Program-made: the position numbers and the translations under genes | Shown: positions 9,299-17,302 of the stretch, piece after piece | Numbering within the stretch: position 1 is the stretch's first letter | Layout: each line of letters opens with the position of its first letter | The notes under the pieces: model-generated | Told to the model about the DNA's origin: nothing | What the model saw: the letters and a program-made list of their open reading frames with translations, nothing else | Database searches by the model: none | DNA from: Oscillospiraceae bacterium | Lineage (GTDB): Bacteria; Bacillota; Clostridia; Oscillospirales; Ruminococcaceae | Direction: 5' to 3' | DNA length: 64,000 nucleotides | Assembly: GCA_020054675.1 (NCBI GenBank) | Contig: JAIHAL010000001.1 | Location: forward strand, 62,001 to 126,000

Positions 9299-10688
9299 TA
9301 TTATCGGAATGTGCTTTAAAAATCTTTGGCGCAGAAAATTAAGGACCTTGCTTACGGTTTTGGGCGTGGTTATAGGCTCATGCGCAATAATTGTAATGAT
9401 TTCGCTGGGACTTGGTTCAAATGCGGCGCTTGAATATTCCCTTAAACAAATGGGGGATTTGAATGTCGTCACTGTTTATGGAAACAATAACGGCGGCGGT
9501 GTTGTTGTAGACGCTTCCGGCTCATCAAAAAATGCTTCCGGAGCGCCGCCGAAACTTGATGATGCGGCGCTTGAAACAATAAAAGCTCTTGATGGAGTGG
9601 AAGTTGTTTTCCCAAAACTTCGGCTTGATTCAAATATGTTTTCTATTTATGCGGGAAAAAATAACCGTTATAAGGCGCAATGGATAGAAATTTACGGTGT
9701 TTTCCCTGAAGAGCTTGAAAAGTTTGGGTATAAGATTGACCAAGGTCAGCTTCCTGCTGAAATGGGCAATAAATATATTATTTTCGGTTCACAGGCAGCA
9801 TATCAGTTTGCCGATACAAAAAGGAAAAATAGAATGGTTTGGAAAGAGGATAAGGGCGACGGAACTTTTACTGAACCTTTTTTCAAGCCGCTTGAAGAAA
9901 CGATTTTCCTTGCCGTAAACAATACCAAAAAAGACCCTGATTCCAATGGGAATTACCAAAGCGGCGGCAGAAGCTATGAGCATAAACTCAAGGTTGCGGC
10001 AGTGCTTAAAGAAGATTACAATAAGTATGAAAGCGTAAATGCAATAATGCTTGACATGGGCTTTGCAAAGCAGCTTTTGGCGGATTATAACCGTCTTAAC
10101 GGGATAAAGAATTATGATACTTCTTATACCGAGGTTGCAATCTGGGTTAAGGATTTAAATAAAGTCGGCAGTGTGCAGGATGCCGTAACTGAGATGGGAT
10201 TTCAGGCTTACAGCATGGATTCTATACGCGACCAGCTTCAAGGGCAGGTTGTAAAGCAGCAGATGCTGCTTGGAGGCCTTGCGGCAATCAGCCTTTTTGT
10301 TGCGGCAATAGGCATAACAAACACCATGATTATGTCCATTTACGAGCGCACAAAGGAAATAGGCGTCATGAAGGTGCTTGGCTGCTTTATTTCAAACATA
10401 AGGCAGATGTTTTTGATTGAAGCCGGTTTTATAGGCTTTATAGGCGGTGTTATTGGCTCGATTATAAGCATAATAATTTCCATTGTTTTAAATGCAGTGG
10501 GCGGCGGCGCAATTGGAGTGGATATGTATTTTGGAGATACAGGGAAAAGCGTTCCGATATCCATAATACCATTTTGGCTTATTTTGCTTGCGATTGCATT
10601 TTCAACCTTAATAGGACTTGTTTCTGGATTTTCTCCTGCAAACAGGGCGGTTAAAATTTCCGCGCTGGAAGCAATTAAGAATGAATAG
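9285..10688 (+). CDS. ABC transporter permease, MacB/FtsX type
   Basis: A 467-residue permease with the N-terminal cytoplasmic NLWRRKLRTLLTVLGVVIG start and first membrane helix characteristic of MacB, a periplasmic-core-type extracellular domain of about 280 residues, then three membrane helices near 330-350, 375-400 and 430-455, with the ISIYERTKEIGVMKVLG motif of the FtsX domain. I prefer ATG 9285 to ATG 9279 because GAGG at 9275-9278 is then correctly spaced. The start lies inside the end of the preceding gene. With the ATPase it is likely a mechanotransmission-type transporter for a peptide, lipid or cell-wall stress signal; the substrate is unknown. Confidence 0.9.
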   Translation: MKFFDIIGMCFKNLWRRKLRTLLTVLGVVIGSCAIIVMISLGLGSNAALEYSLKQMGDLNVVTVYGNNNGGGVVVDASGSSKNASGAPPKLDDAALETIKALDGVEVVFPKLRLDSNMFSIYAGKNNRYKAQWIEIYGVFPEELEKFGYKIDQGQLPAEMGNKYIIFGSQAAYQFADTKRKNRMVWKEDKGDGTFTEPFFKPLEETIFLAVNNTKKDPDSNGNYQSGGRSYEHKLKVAAVLKEDYNKYESVNAIMLDMGFAKQLLADYNRLNGIKNYDTSYTEVAIWVKDLNKVGSVQDAVTEMGFQAYSMDSIRDQLQGQVVKQQMLLGGLAAISLFVAAIGITNTMIMSIYERTKEIGVMKVLGCFISNIRQMFLIEAGFIGFIGGVIGSIISIIISIVLNAVGGGAIGVDMYFGDTGKSVPISIIPFWLILLAIAFSTLIGLVSGFSPANRAVKISALEAIKNE

Positions 10689-10717
10689 TGGATTTTTTGC
10701 AGGCAATATGGTATAAT
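10689..10717 (+). promoter_or_regulatory. Promoter of the DUF896 gene
   Basis: Extended -10 TGGTATAAT (TATAAT at 10712-10717) with a poor -35 (TGGATT at 10689-10694). Confidence 0.5.
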
Positions 10718-10751
10718 TAAATTTATTAATGCTTCAAAGGGAGAAATTTTA

Positions 10752-10967
10752 ATGGAACAAAAAAAAATTGACAGGATAAATGAACTTGCAAGAAAATCCC
10801 GTACAGCCGGTCTTACAGAAGCTGAAAAAGCGGAACAGGCAAAGCTCAGGCAGGAATATCGTGATGCTATGAAGAGGAGCCTTATAGGCCAGCTTGAAAG
10901 CATAACTGTTCTTGAAGCTGACGGGACAAAGCATAAGCTTTGCGAAAATGCAAAAGTTTGCAGCTGA
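10752..10967 (+). CDS. DUF896 (UPF0291, YnzC-like) protein
   Basis: A 71-residue, highly charged helical protein. It has the family pattern KIDRINELARKSRTAGLTEAE followed by EQAKLRQEYRDAMKRSL. In Bacillus the relative YnzC is a small helical-hairpin protein in the LexA/SOS-associated yneA operon; the biochemical role is unknown. It stands alone between the ABC operon and a strong hairpin terminator. The C-terminal CENAKVCS with two cysteines is beyond the conserved part. Confidence 0.9.
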   Translation: MEQKKIDRINELARKSRTAGLTEAEKAEQAKLRQEYRDAMKRSLIGQLESITVLEADGTKHKLCENAKVCS

Positions 10968-10976
10968 TAAAAAATG

Positions 10977-11014
10977 AAAACGGGACTTTGCCGTAATTGG
11001 TAAAGTCCCGTTTT
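10977..11014. terminator. Bidirectional terminator
   Basis: AAAACGGGACTTT pairs with AAAGTCCCGTTTT, with an extra GCC/GGT segment around a six-base loop. T-runs are present on both strands, so it ends the DUF896 transcript and also the minus-strand transcript that runs through the TnpB-like gene. Confidence 0.9.
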
Positions 11015-11143
11015 ATTAATAGCTGCCATTGCTTTTTAAAAGCCCTGCACAGCAGGATTTGACCGCTTTGGGGGAAATTCCCTTTCGGCAGTTCCGGCGT
11101 AGCAGCTCACCAAGCATTTTTATTAAGCAGAAAACCCTGCCTA
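11015..11143 (-). ncRNA. Candidate omega-RNA-like structured 3' flank of the TnpB-like gene
   Basis: Right after the stop codon of the TnpB-like gene, the minus strand carries a run of small hairpins: GCAG/CTGC (11127-11140), a CCG/CGG stem enclosing GGGAA/TTCCC (11063-11088), CCTGC/GCAGG (11044-11056) and a GCTTTT/AAAAGC palindrome (11031-11043). It then has 16 unpaired bases (11015-11030) and the transcription terminator. This is where TnpB guide RNAs lie, with scaffold first and guide last. It encodes no protein and is far more structured and GC-rich than other gaps here. The role is inferred from position and structure only. Confidence 0.45.
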
Positions 11144-12535
11144 TTTTATTTCAATGAAGTTGATTTTAGAAAAGGCGTTTTCGCCAAGCAGCTTTTTTGC
11201 TGTAAATTGCTGATGTTTTGAAAAATTTCCTATGTTTAGCGCAATGTGTTTTTGCAAACGTTCGCAGAATTCGTTTGCGGCGGAAAGGCTTTTTGCGCAG
11301 ACAACTTCATAATCCAGTATATCAAGCCTGAAAATAATTGAGTTTTCCTCAGTTTTGTAGTATACGGGGATTTTGTTGTTTTTGTATGTTATAAGTGTTT
11401 TGGCAAGATTTGATGAACCGATTTCCTCCAAATTATCGGAATGTCCGCACATTGTGCAGATGAACTTGTCTTTGAGGAAACGGTTTGCGCGTTTGAAGTT
11501 TCCGCATCTTGTGCATCGGTAAAAGATTGAGTTTGCACTTACAAAAGCAACTTCCAATCCGGCAAGCTCTGCCTTGTATGAAACAAAAAATGCAGTTTTA
11601 TTGTAATCGCCGACGCTTAAAGGAAGCTTGATTCCTTTCATTTTAAGCCCGTCACTGCTTGTTGATAGATTCTCCATTATAATGCAGGCGTTGTTTTCTT
11701 TTGCAAGCTTTATAATTTCATTTGAAAGGGAATGAAGTTTATTCAGACCATATATGCTGCTGATATTTATACATCCCTTGGAAGCAATTTCACCGTTTTT
11801 TGAAGAAATGGCATAGCATAAATCTGAATTTATTCCGCGGGATATGCCTATATAAGCTGAAAAAGGCTGTTTTAGAGGTGCGGGATACCAAAAACGGACA
11901 TTGAGGTAAAAATCATCCCCTTTCCGGACAAGTTCCGCACTTTTTGGTGTGCAAATTCCGCTTTCCATATCGCTTAAAAATTTTTTGTTCCACTCGGCTG
12001 CATGCAGAGGGAAAACAGCGTAGCGCTTTGAATTTTGTGCATTGTTTCTGTTGAAAAGATAAAGCTTTGCAAAGTATGTGCCTTTTTCGGATTTAAATAT
12101 GGAATAATCCCTTTTTTCATCAAAACGGCAAAAAAGCAAGGGTCTTTTCTTTTCATATTTTTCAAATACAGTGTTTAATTTTAATTTTGAGATTTTTTCT
12201 TCGCTTTTAAGCAAAACCTCAATGTCCTCATCAAAAGTCCTTGTAACGGGATAGGATGATTTTTTTGAAAAGTAAACCGCCAAAAGCCTTGCAAGGTCAA
12301 GCTTTAAAGCATCTTTAAAAGGCTCCACTCCCAAATTTGAAACGCATTTGAAAAAATTTTTATCCATCAGCTTTAAAAGCTCGGTTTTTGAGGGTGGGGT
12401 ATCGGTAAGGAATTTTTTTATTTCACGCAAAAGGATTTCAAAAGCTGTTGAATATCTCCATATTGCATCTTCAAGCAATGCTTTTTTTGATTTTGATGGA
12501 TTAAGCAGCTTAATTTGCATTGTTTTGTATGGCAT
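11141..12535 (-). CDS. TnpB/OrfB-like RuvC-fold protein with degraded catalytic site
   Basis: A 464-residue protein with the layout of TnpB: N-terminal helical and beta part, a RuvC-I strand YIGISRGIN at 228-236, RuvC-II IIMENL at 285-290 with Glu288, a zinc ribbon with Cys341, 344, 360 and 363, then the RuvC-III position. In active TnpB, RuvC-I reads GIDxG; here the aspartate is Ser232. At RuvC-III the usual aspartate aligns with Glu370 and NAA becomes GSS. Two of three catalytic acids are therefore replaced, while the zinc ribbon is intact. About 85 residues follow the RuvC fold, more than usual. It starts 12 bases after the phosphatase gene behind AGAGGA, so it is the last gene of the redox operon, with no tnpA nearby. 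It could be a domesticated RNA-guided DNA binder; this is inference. Confidence 0.75.
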   Translation of the reverse strand: MPYKTMQIKLLNPSKSKKALLEDAIWRYSTAFEILLREIKKFLTDTPPSKTELLKLMDKNFFKCVSNLGVEPFKDALKLDLARLLAVYFSKKSSYPVTRTFDEDIEVLLKSEEKISKLKLNTVFEKYEKKRPLLFCRFDEKRDYSIFKSEKGTYFAKLYLFNRNNAQNSKRYAVFPLHAAEWNKKFLSDMESGICTPKSAELVRKGDDFYLNVRFWYPAPLKQPFSAYIGISRGINSDLCYAISSKNGEIASKGCINISSIYGLNKLHSLSNEIIKLAKENNACIIMENLSTSSDGLKMKGIKLPLSVGDYNKTAFFVSYKAELAGLEVAFVSANSIFYRCTRCGNFKRANRFLKDKFICTMCGHSDNLEEIGSSNLAKTLITYKNNKIPVYYKTEENSIIFRLDILDYEVVCAKSLSAANEFCERLQKHIALNIGNFSKHQQFTAKKLLGENAFSKINFIEIK

Positions 12536-12547
12536 TTTTTCCTCTAA

Positions 12548-13717
12548 TCAGTAAAATTCTATTTCGACGGTTTTGCCGAGCCGTTTTAAACATTCGGCAA
12601 TGTCACTGACAAGCCTTAATTTTAAATTAAGGCTTATAGGCAGGTCGGGATTTTGGTGCGCGGGATTTATTGCGCGGCCAATGACGAATTTTGCTCCCGT
12701 GCACTTGTTTATAAGCATTTGGGCAAGCTGAGATGCACCGTCTTTTTTGGAATTCAGCATATTGTCACGCCCGATAGAGCCGCTTTCATAGCGCTTTAAT
12801 ATATCATAGCATTTGCCGAGGGTTATTACCCCTTCGGTTACAAGGTCAATGCCTTCTATGCGCCCTATGGGCGGAACGTCTGGACTTATATAATTGAGCA
12901 TTATTTGGAGCTCACGTCTTGAAATTCTGCTGACGATTTGAGATGTTGTGCCGCCGCAGACAATTTTTGTGCCGTTGAAATTTATAAGCTCGTTTACGAT
13001 TCTTTCGTCGTCATCGGATGAAAGGGGAGGTCCGACCATAACATAAGCAATATCCGGAGTTCTTATCTTGCATATGGCAACCGTAGTGTCATCTCCCGGC
13101 GCATCCATGTAAAGGCTCTTGCATGCCTGCAAAAGAAGATTTTGCAGATAAAATGCGGTAGATTCCTTTCTGTAGCTTTTTTCAATATATTCGACGACGT
13201 TTTTATGCTCCCAGCCAAGGTTTAAAAGTTTTCCCACTCCGGCATGCACCACTCCGTCGCTGAAAGTTATGCAGAAATCATTTGGTTTAAGTGTTATGTG
13301 CGTTTCGCGGATTTTTTTGCCGTTTACGACATATTCCTCCCGCGGCAAGGGAAGTGCTTTTCCATCCCGAAGTATTACAGTGTCCGGATTGTCGAATTCC
13401 ACCAGATGGGTTTCTCCGTTGTCTTTTATGTGTATAAAGCTGAAAGTTGAGTATGCTATTTGCCTTTCTTTGCAGACGGGCAAAGTTGAAGCCATGGTTT
13501 CGATGACATCCTGTACGCTTGCTCCCTCTGAGAGCATGGTTATGGCTATTTTGCTTGTGAGCGAGGCAAGTATGTTTGCCTTTACTCCGCTTCCAAGCCC
13601 GTCTGCAAGGACAATAAATGTATCTCCGTCTTTTTTGAGGATTTCCACCTTGTCCCCGCAAAGCTCTTCGCCGTATTTGTTTACGCTGCCCCAGCTTGTT
13701 TCTATGTAGAGATTCAT
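12548..13717 (-). CDS. SpoIIE-type serine phosphatase linked to a hydrogenase-like sensor
   Basis: A 389-residue protein whose N-terminal 220 residues are a PP2C/SpoIIE phosphatase domain: VLADGLGSGVKAN near 36-48 and FSDGVVHAG near 152-160 hold metal-binding aspartates, and PGDDTTVAICKI near 206-217 is the closing motif. The C-terminal half, with GPPLSSDDDERIV, CGGTTSQIVSR and TEGVITL, is a separate conserved domain found in phosphatases that neighbour iron-only-hydrogenase-like sensors. It lies 12 bases after the HfsB-like gene in the same operon and probably dephosphorylates a partner in answer to that sensor. The target is not in the window. Confidence 0.85.
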   Translation of the reverse strand: MNLYIETSWGSVNKYGEELCGDKVEILKKDGDTFIVLADGLGSGVKANILASLTSKIAITMLSEGASVQDVIETMASTLPVCKERQIAYSTFSFIHIKDNGETHLVEFDNPDTVILRDGKALPLPREEYVVNGKKIRETHITLKPNDFCITFSDGVVHAGVGKLLNLGWEHKNVVEYIEKSYRKESTAFYLQNLLLQACKSLYMDAPGDDTTVAICKIRTPDIAYVMVGPPLSSDDDERIVNELINFNGTKIVCGGTTSQIVSRISRRELQIMLNYISPDVPPIGRIEGIDLVTEGVITLGKCYDILKRYESGSIGRDNMLNSKKDGASQLAQMLINKCTGAKFVIGRAINPAHQNPDLPISLNLKLRLVSDIAECLKRLGKTVEIEFY

Positions 13718-13729
13718 TTTATCTTACCT

Positions 13730-15427
13730 TTAAAAATTTTTATCTTGCGCTATGGATTTTTTTAAATTTATAAGCGCCGCTTTTGTTTCTCCGGCTGTTT
13801 CGCCGAGAAGGCTGGCGATTTCCTGCGCCACCCTCATTTGCTTGTCTATGATTTTTTGAGTGGTTTCAAGAGTGTCGCGCCGGATTTTTTCAAGCTCAAG
13901 GCTGCGTTCATATTCAGCGGTCATATTTTTGGCAATTATAATATAATCGCGGTTAGGGGCGTGGATTATGCTGATTTCAAGGAACAGCCTGTCGGAAGTA
14001 TCCTTGCAGTTGGCATAATAAACATTTTTGCCTGAACTTTTCACTTCTTTGAAATGTTCTGAATTTATAAGCATTTCAATCGGCAGGCCGATTGTTTCGG
14101 CGCTTATTTGCGGGAACATCTTTGCTGCGGCAGGATTGTATTCAAGGATATTGAAAGCGCTGTCGGTTACAAAGATTGCATCCGGAGTGTTTTCAAGGAT
14201 TATGTTTGACATTGATTCCGCCTTTTCCCTCATGTATGGGAGACACATTTTAAGGTCGGCCTTGCCTTGAAATACGGCAATGGCTTTTTCACGGCAGGTT
14301 GAGTATCCGCAAGCTCCGCAGTTGAGCATTTGCGCCTGAGAGGTTTTGCCTATGCTTGCAAGTATGCTGTTTATTGTATCTTCATCCGGGACCTTGTCCT
14401 TTACAAGCGTAATATTAAAGACTTTTGACAAATCAGTTGCGGTTTCTTCGGACTTTGGCATAGGAGTTTTGGTTTCTTTTAGAGCGTTTTTAATAATCAA
14501 ATCCTTTGCAACAAGGAAAGGAGCCGCATTTCCATGCATCCCGGGACCCTGCACGCAAGAGCCTGCGCATGAGCTCATTTCAAGGAAATAGCCCTCAATT
14601 TCGCCGCTTTTTAAAGAATCAAGAATTCCTATGCACCTGTCAACTCCATCAACGGCAAGGGTTTTGTAGCTTGCTCTTGCATCTTCGGGAATTGTATGAA
14701 TAATTCCCTCCGGTACGGGATAAAATCTGTTGACGGTATCGTGGATTTCCGTTGCAGTTTCGTCTGGAACTGTAAAATCAATATTTTCCTCCGCAAGCCA
14801 ATTTTCAAGCTCGTCAAACATAAGCACCGCATCGATGTAATTATTCATTTGAGCTTCAAATTTCTTGGATATGCACGGTCCTATGAAAATTACCTTTATG
14901 TCGCCGCCGTAAATTTCTTTAAGAGTTTTTGCATGCGCCGTTGCCGGAGCTGCGACCGGAGCAAGAAAAGGCACAAGCTCCGGGTAATATTTTTCCACAA
15001 GAAGATTTACAGTCGGACAGCATGTGGTTATTATGTTTTTCATTGCCTTTTTGCGCATAAGCTTTGCGTATTCAGCAGAAACCATTTTTGCGCCGATTGC
15101 CGTTTCCTCAACTCCATAAAAGCCAAGCTTTTTAAGAGCGGCGGAGAGATTTGCAAACGGCACGTTTTTAAATACCGAAACATATGACGGGGCAATGGAT
15201 GCAAAAAGCTTTTTTCCGCTTTTTATGTATTCCTTTGTCTTAGGCAAATCTGACCTTATGACTTTTGCGTTTTGAGGGCAGACAAGCGTGCATTTTCCGC
15301 AGAGAATACATTCGCTGTCAAGTATCCTTGCCTGGTCGTTGCTGAATTTTATAGCTTTTAAATCGCAGTTTCTTATGCATTTATAGCAGCCTTTGCAGTT
15401 TGCTTCTTTGAATTGGATAATATCCAT
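13730..15427 (-). CDS. HfsB-like [FeFe]-hydrogenase-related redox sensor with PAS domain
   Basis: A 565-residue cytoplasmic protein. Two [4Fe-4S] motifs have cysteines at 11/14/17/21 and 40/43/46/50. A hydrogenase large-subunit C-terminal domain follows, with H-cluster-type cysteines in TTCCP (136,137), GPCISKK (185) and EMSSCAGSC (287,291). An Fe-S domain CGACGYSTC...MC (370,373,378,395) comes next, then a PAS domain at about 411-510 and a short coiled-coil tail. This matches HfsB or group C sensory hydrogenases, thought to sense H2 or redox state rather than make bulk H2. The H-cluster ligands look kept, although TSCCPxW has become TTCCPTV. It is the second gene of the operon, beside a phosphatase. 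Confidence 0.88.
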   Translation of the reverse strand: MDIIQFKEANCKGCYKCIRNCDLKAIKFSNDQARILDSECILCGKCTLVCPQNAKVIRSDLPKTKEYIKSGKKLFASIAPSYVSVFKNVPFANLSAALKKLGFYGVEETAIGAKMVSAEYAKLMRKKAMKNIITTCCPTVNLLVEKYYPELVPFLAPVAAPATAHAKTLKEIYGGDIKVIFIGPCISKKFEAQMNNYIDAVLMFDELENWLAEENIDFTVPDETATEIHDTVNRFYPVPEGIIHTIPEDARASYKTLAVDGVDRCIGILDSLKSGEIEGYFLEMSSCAGSCVQGPGMHGNAAPFLVAKDLIIKNALKETKTPMPKSEETATDLSKVFNITLVKDKVPDEDTINSILASIGKTSQAQMLNCGACGYSTCREKAIAVFQGKADLKMCLPYMREKAESMSNIILENTPDAIFVTDSAFNILEYNPAAAKMFPQISAETIGLPIEMLINSEHFKEVKSSGKNVYYANCKDTSDRLFLEISIIHAPNRDYIIIAKNMTAEYERSLELEKIRRDTLETTQKIIDKQMRVAQEIASLLGETAGETKAALINLKKSIAQDKNF

Positions 15428-15443
15428 TTTTATCTCCTGAACT

Positions 15444-15695
15444 TTATTTGTTTATTAAGGGGAGGATTTTTTCGTTAAAAATGCTTTCTATCTTTTGAGG
15501 AGTTACATTTGTGATTTTTTCTCCGCAAATTTCCATGCATACGCCGTTTGTGCAGTTGCCGCTGCAAAAACTTGCCTTTAAAACGATTTTTTCTTCCGCA
15601 TTGTTAAGGGAAATGAGCCGCTTTAAGGCTTCAATTACAAGATATGAGCCTTTCATATGGCAAGAACTGCCAACGCATACGCAAACGTCAATCAC
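15444..15695 (-). CDS. [2Fe-2S] thioredoxin-like ferredoxin (NuoE/HydA-associated type)
   Basis: An 83-residue thioredoxin-fold ferredoxin. Cysteines in CVCVGSSCHMKG near residues 5-12 and CSGNCTNGVC near 44-53 have the spacing of the NuoE-type [2Fe-2S] cluster. The start is GTG 15695 behind GGGAGG. It is the first gene of the operon, 16 bases before the hydrogenase-like sensor, to which it probably passes electrons. Confidence 0.88.
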   Translation of the reverse strand: MIDVCVCVGSSCHMKGSYLVIEALKRLISLNNAEEKIVLKASFCSGNCTNGVCMEICGEKITNVTPQKIESIFNEKILPLINK

Positions 15696-15733
15696 GACAA
15701 AACCTCCCGAAATTTAAAAAGTAATCAAATTTA

Positions 15734-15762
15734 ATTATATCATTTTAAAGCTTCTTTTTCAA
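15734..15762 (-). promoter_or_regulatory. Promoter of the redox-sensor/TnpB-like operon
   Basis: On the minus strand, TTGAAA (15757-15762), a 17-base spacer and TATAAT (15734-15739), about 40 bases before the [2Fe-2S] gene. Confidence 0.75.
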
Positions 15763-15795
15763 TATCGCGGCAGGGCAATAATTTTCTCAAAAAGC

Positions 15796-15824
15796 TTGCA
15801 TTTTTATGCAAATAAATTTATAAT
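15796..15824 (+). promoter_or_regulatory. Promoter of trpB2
   Basis: TTGCAT at 15796-15801, 17-base spacer, TATAAT at 15819-15824, divergent from the redox operon promoter. Confidence 0.75.
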
Positions 15825-15874
15825 AAACTTATTGCATAAATAAGCGGAATACCGCAGAGAGGACGATTTTTAAA

Positions 15875-17245
15875 ATGTCTAAAATCCCATACAAAATTTA
15901 TCTTTCCGAAGAGGAAATGCCAAAACAATGGCATAATATAAGGGCGGAAATGAAAGAACTTCCCGACCCGTTTATAAATCCGGCAACTCTGAAGCCTTGC
16001 ACGGCGGACGACCTTGCGCCGGTTTTCTGCAAGGAACTTGTAGAGCAGGAACTTAATGTTACAGACAAATATATAGATATTCCAAAGGGAATACTTGACT
16101 TTTATAAGATGTACCGCCCATCGCCGCTGGTAAGGGCATATGAGCTTGAAAAAAAGCTTGATACCCCTGCAAAGATTTATTATAAATTTGAGGGTACGAA
16201 TACATCCGGTTCGCATAAGCTTAATTCCGCCGCGGCACAGGTTTATTATGCAAAGCAGCAGGGACTCACGCACCTTACAACTGAAACCGGCGCAGGACAG
16301 TGGGGAACTGCCCTTTCGATGGCTTGCGCTTATTATGGAATAGATTTGACGGTTTATATGGTTAAGGTTTCGGCTGAGCAAAAGCCTTACCGCAAGGCGG
16401 TTATTGAAACCTATGGCGGAAAGGTAATTCCGTCGCCGTCGGAAACCACTGAAATAGGAAGAAAAATTCTTGCCGAAAACCCCGGTACGGGAGGTTCTCT
16501 CGGCTGCGCAATTTCAGAGGCAATGGAAGTTGCTCTTAAAACTCCGAATTGCCGTTATGTGCTTGGAAGCGTGCTCAACCATGTTGTGCTCCATCAGTCG
16601 GTAATAGGAATGGAAGTTAAAAAGGCTTGCGAAAAGTATGACATTCAGCCGGATGTCATTATAGGCTGTGCCGGAGGCGGTTCAAACCTCGGCGGACTTA
16701 TTTCGCCGTTTATGGCTGATAAAATCAACGGGAAAAACAATATTGAATTTATTGCTGTTGAACCTGCATCCTGCCCGTCGCTTACAAGAGGAAAATATGC
16801 TTTTGATTTTGGCGATACGGGAAAAACTACTCCGCTTATGAGGATGTATACACTTGGCAGCGGATTCATGCCTTCGCCAAACCATGCGGGAGGACTTCGC
16901 TATCATGGCATGAGCCCGATAGTTTCAAAGCTTTACCATGATGGATACCTTACGGCAAGGGCTGTTGAGCAGACAAAGGTATTTGAAGCTGCCGTAATGT
17001 TTGCAAGGTGCGAGGGCACTCTTCCGGCGCCGGAATCATCCCACGCCATCAGAGTTGCGGTTGACGAGGCGCTTAAATGCAAGGAAACCGGTGAAGCAAA
17101 GACAATTGTATTTGGTCTTACCGGAACGGGATACTTTGATATGTCGGCATATATGGCATACCATGACGGCAGGATGAACGATTATGTTCCTTCTGATGAG
17201 GATTTGGAAAAAGGTTTTGCCACACTTCCCCAAGTGAATTTGTAA
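15875..17245 (+). CDS. trpB: TrpB-like PLP enzyme (tryptophan synthase beta, TrpB2 type)
   Basis: A 456-residue fold-type II PLP enzyme that should make tryptophan from serine and indole. The PLP lysine is Lys115 in GSHKLNSA, the ETGAGQWG loop lies near 137, the phosphate-binding GCAGGGSN near 265 and the serine-type C-terminal GTGYFDM near 425. The length and the N-terminal extension mark the TrpB2 subclass, which acts without TrpA. No other trp gene is near, so it may salvage indole. It is monocistronic, with its own promoter and a perfect terminator. Confidence 0.9.
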   Translation: MSKIPYKIYLSEEEMPKQWHNIRAEMKELPDPFINPATLKPCTADDLAPVFCKELVEQELNVTDKYIDIPKGILDFYKMYRPSPLVRAYELEKKLDTPAKIYYKFEGTNTSGSHKLNSAAAQVYYAKQQGLTHLTTETGAGQWGTALSMACAYYGIDLTVYMVKVSAEQKPYRKAVIETYGGKVIPSPSETTEIGRKILAENPGTGGSLGCAISEAMEVALKTPNCRYVLGSVLNHVVLHQSVIGMEVKKACEKYDIQPDVIIGCAGGGSNLGGLISPFMADKINGKNNIEFIAVEPASCPSLTRGKYAFDFGDTGKTTPLMRMYTLGSGFMPSPNHAGGLRYHGMSPIVSKLYHDGYLTARAVEQTKVFEAAVMFARCEGTLPAPESSHAIRVAVDEALKCKETGEAKTIVFGLTGTGYFDMSAYMAYHDGRMNDYVPSDEDLEKGFATLPQVNL

Positions 17246-17260
17246 TAGAATGATGCAATA

Positions 17261-17300
17261 AAAATCTCCGCTTTGCAATGGCAGGCAAAGCGGAGATTTT
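17261..17300. terminator. Bidirectional terminator between trpB2 and the aminotransferase gene
   Basis: Perfect 16-base arms (17261-17276 and 17285-17300) around an 8-base loop, beginning AAAA and ending TTTT, between convergent genes. Confidence 0.93.
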
Positions 17301-17302
17301 TT

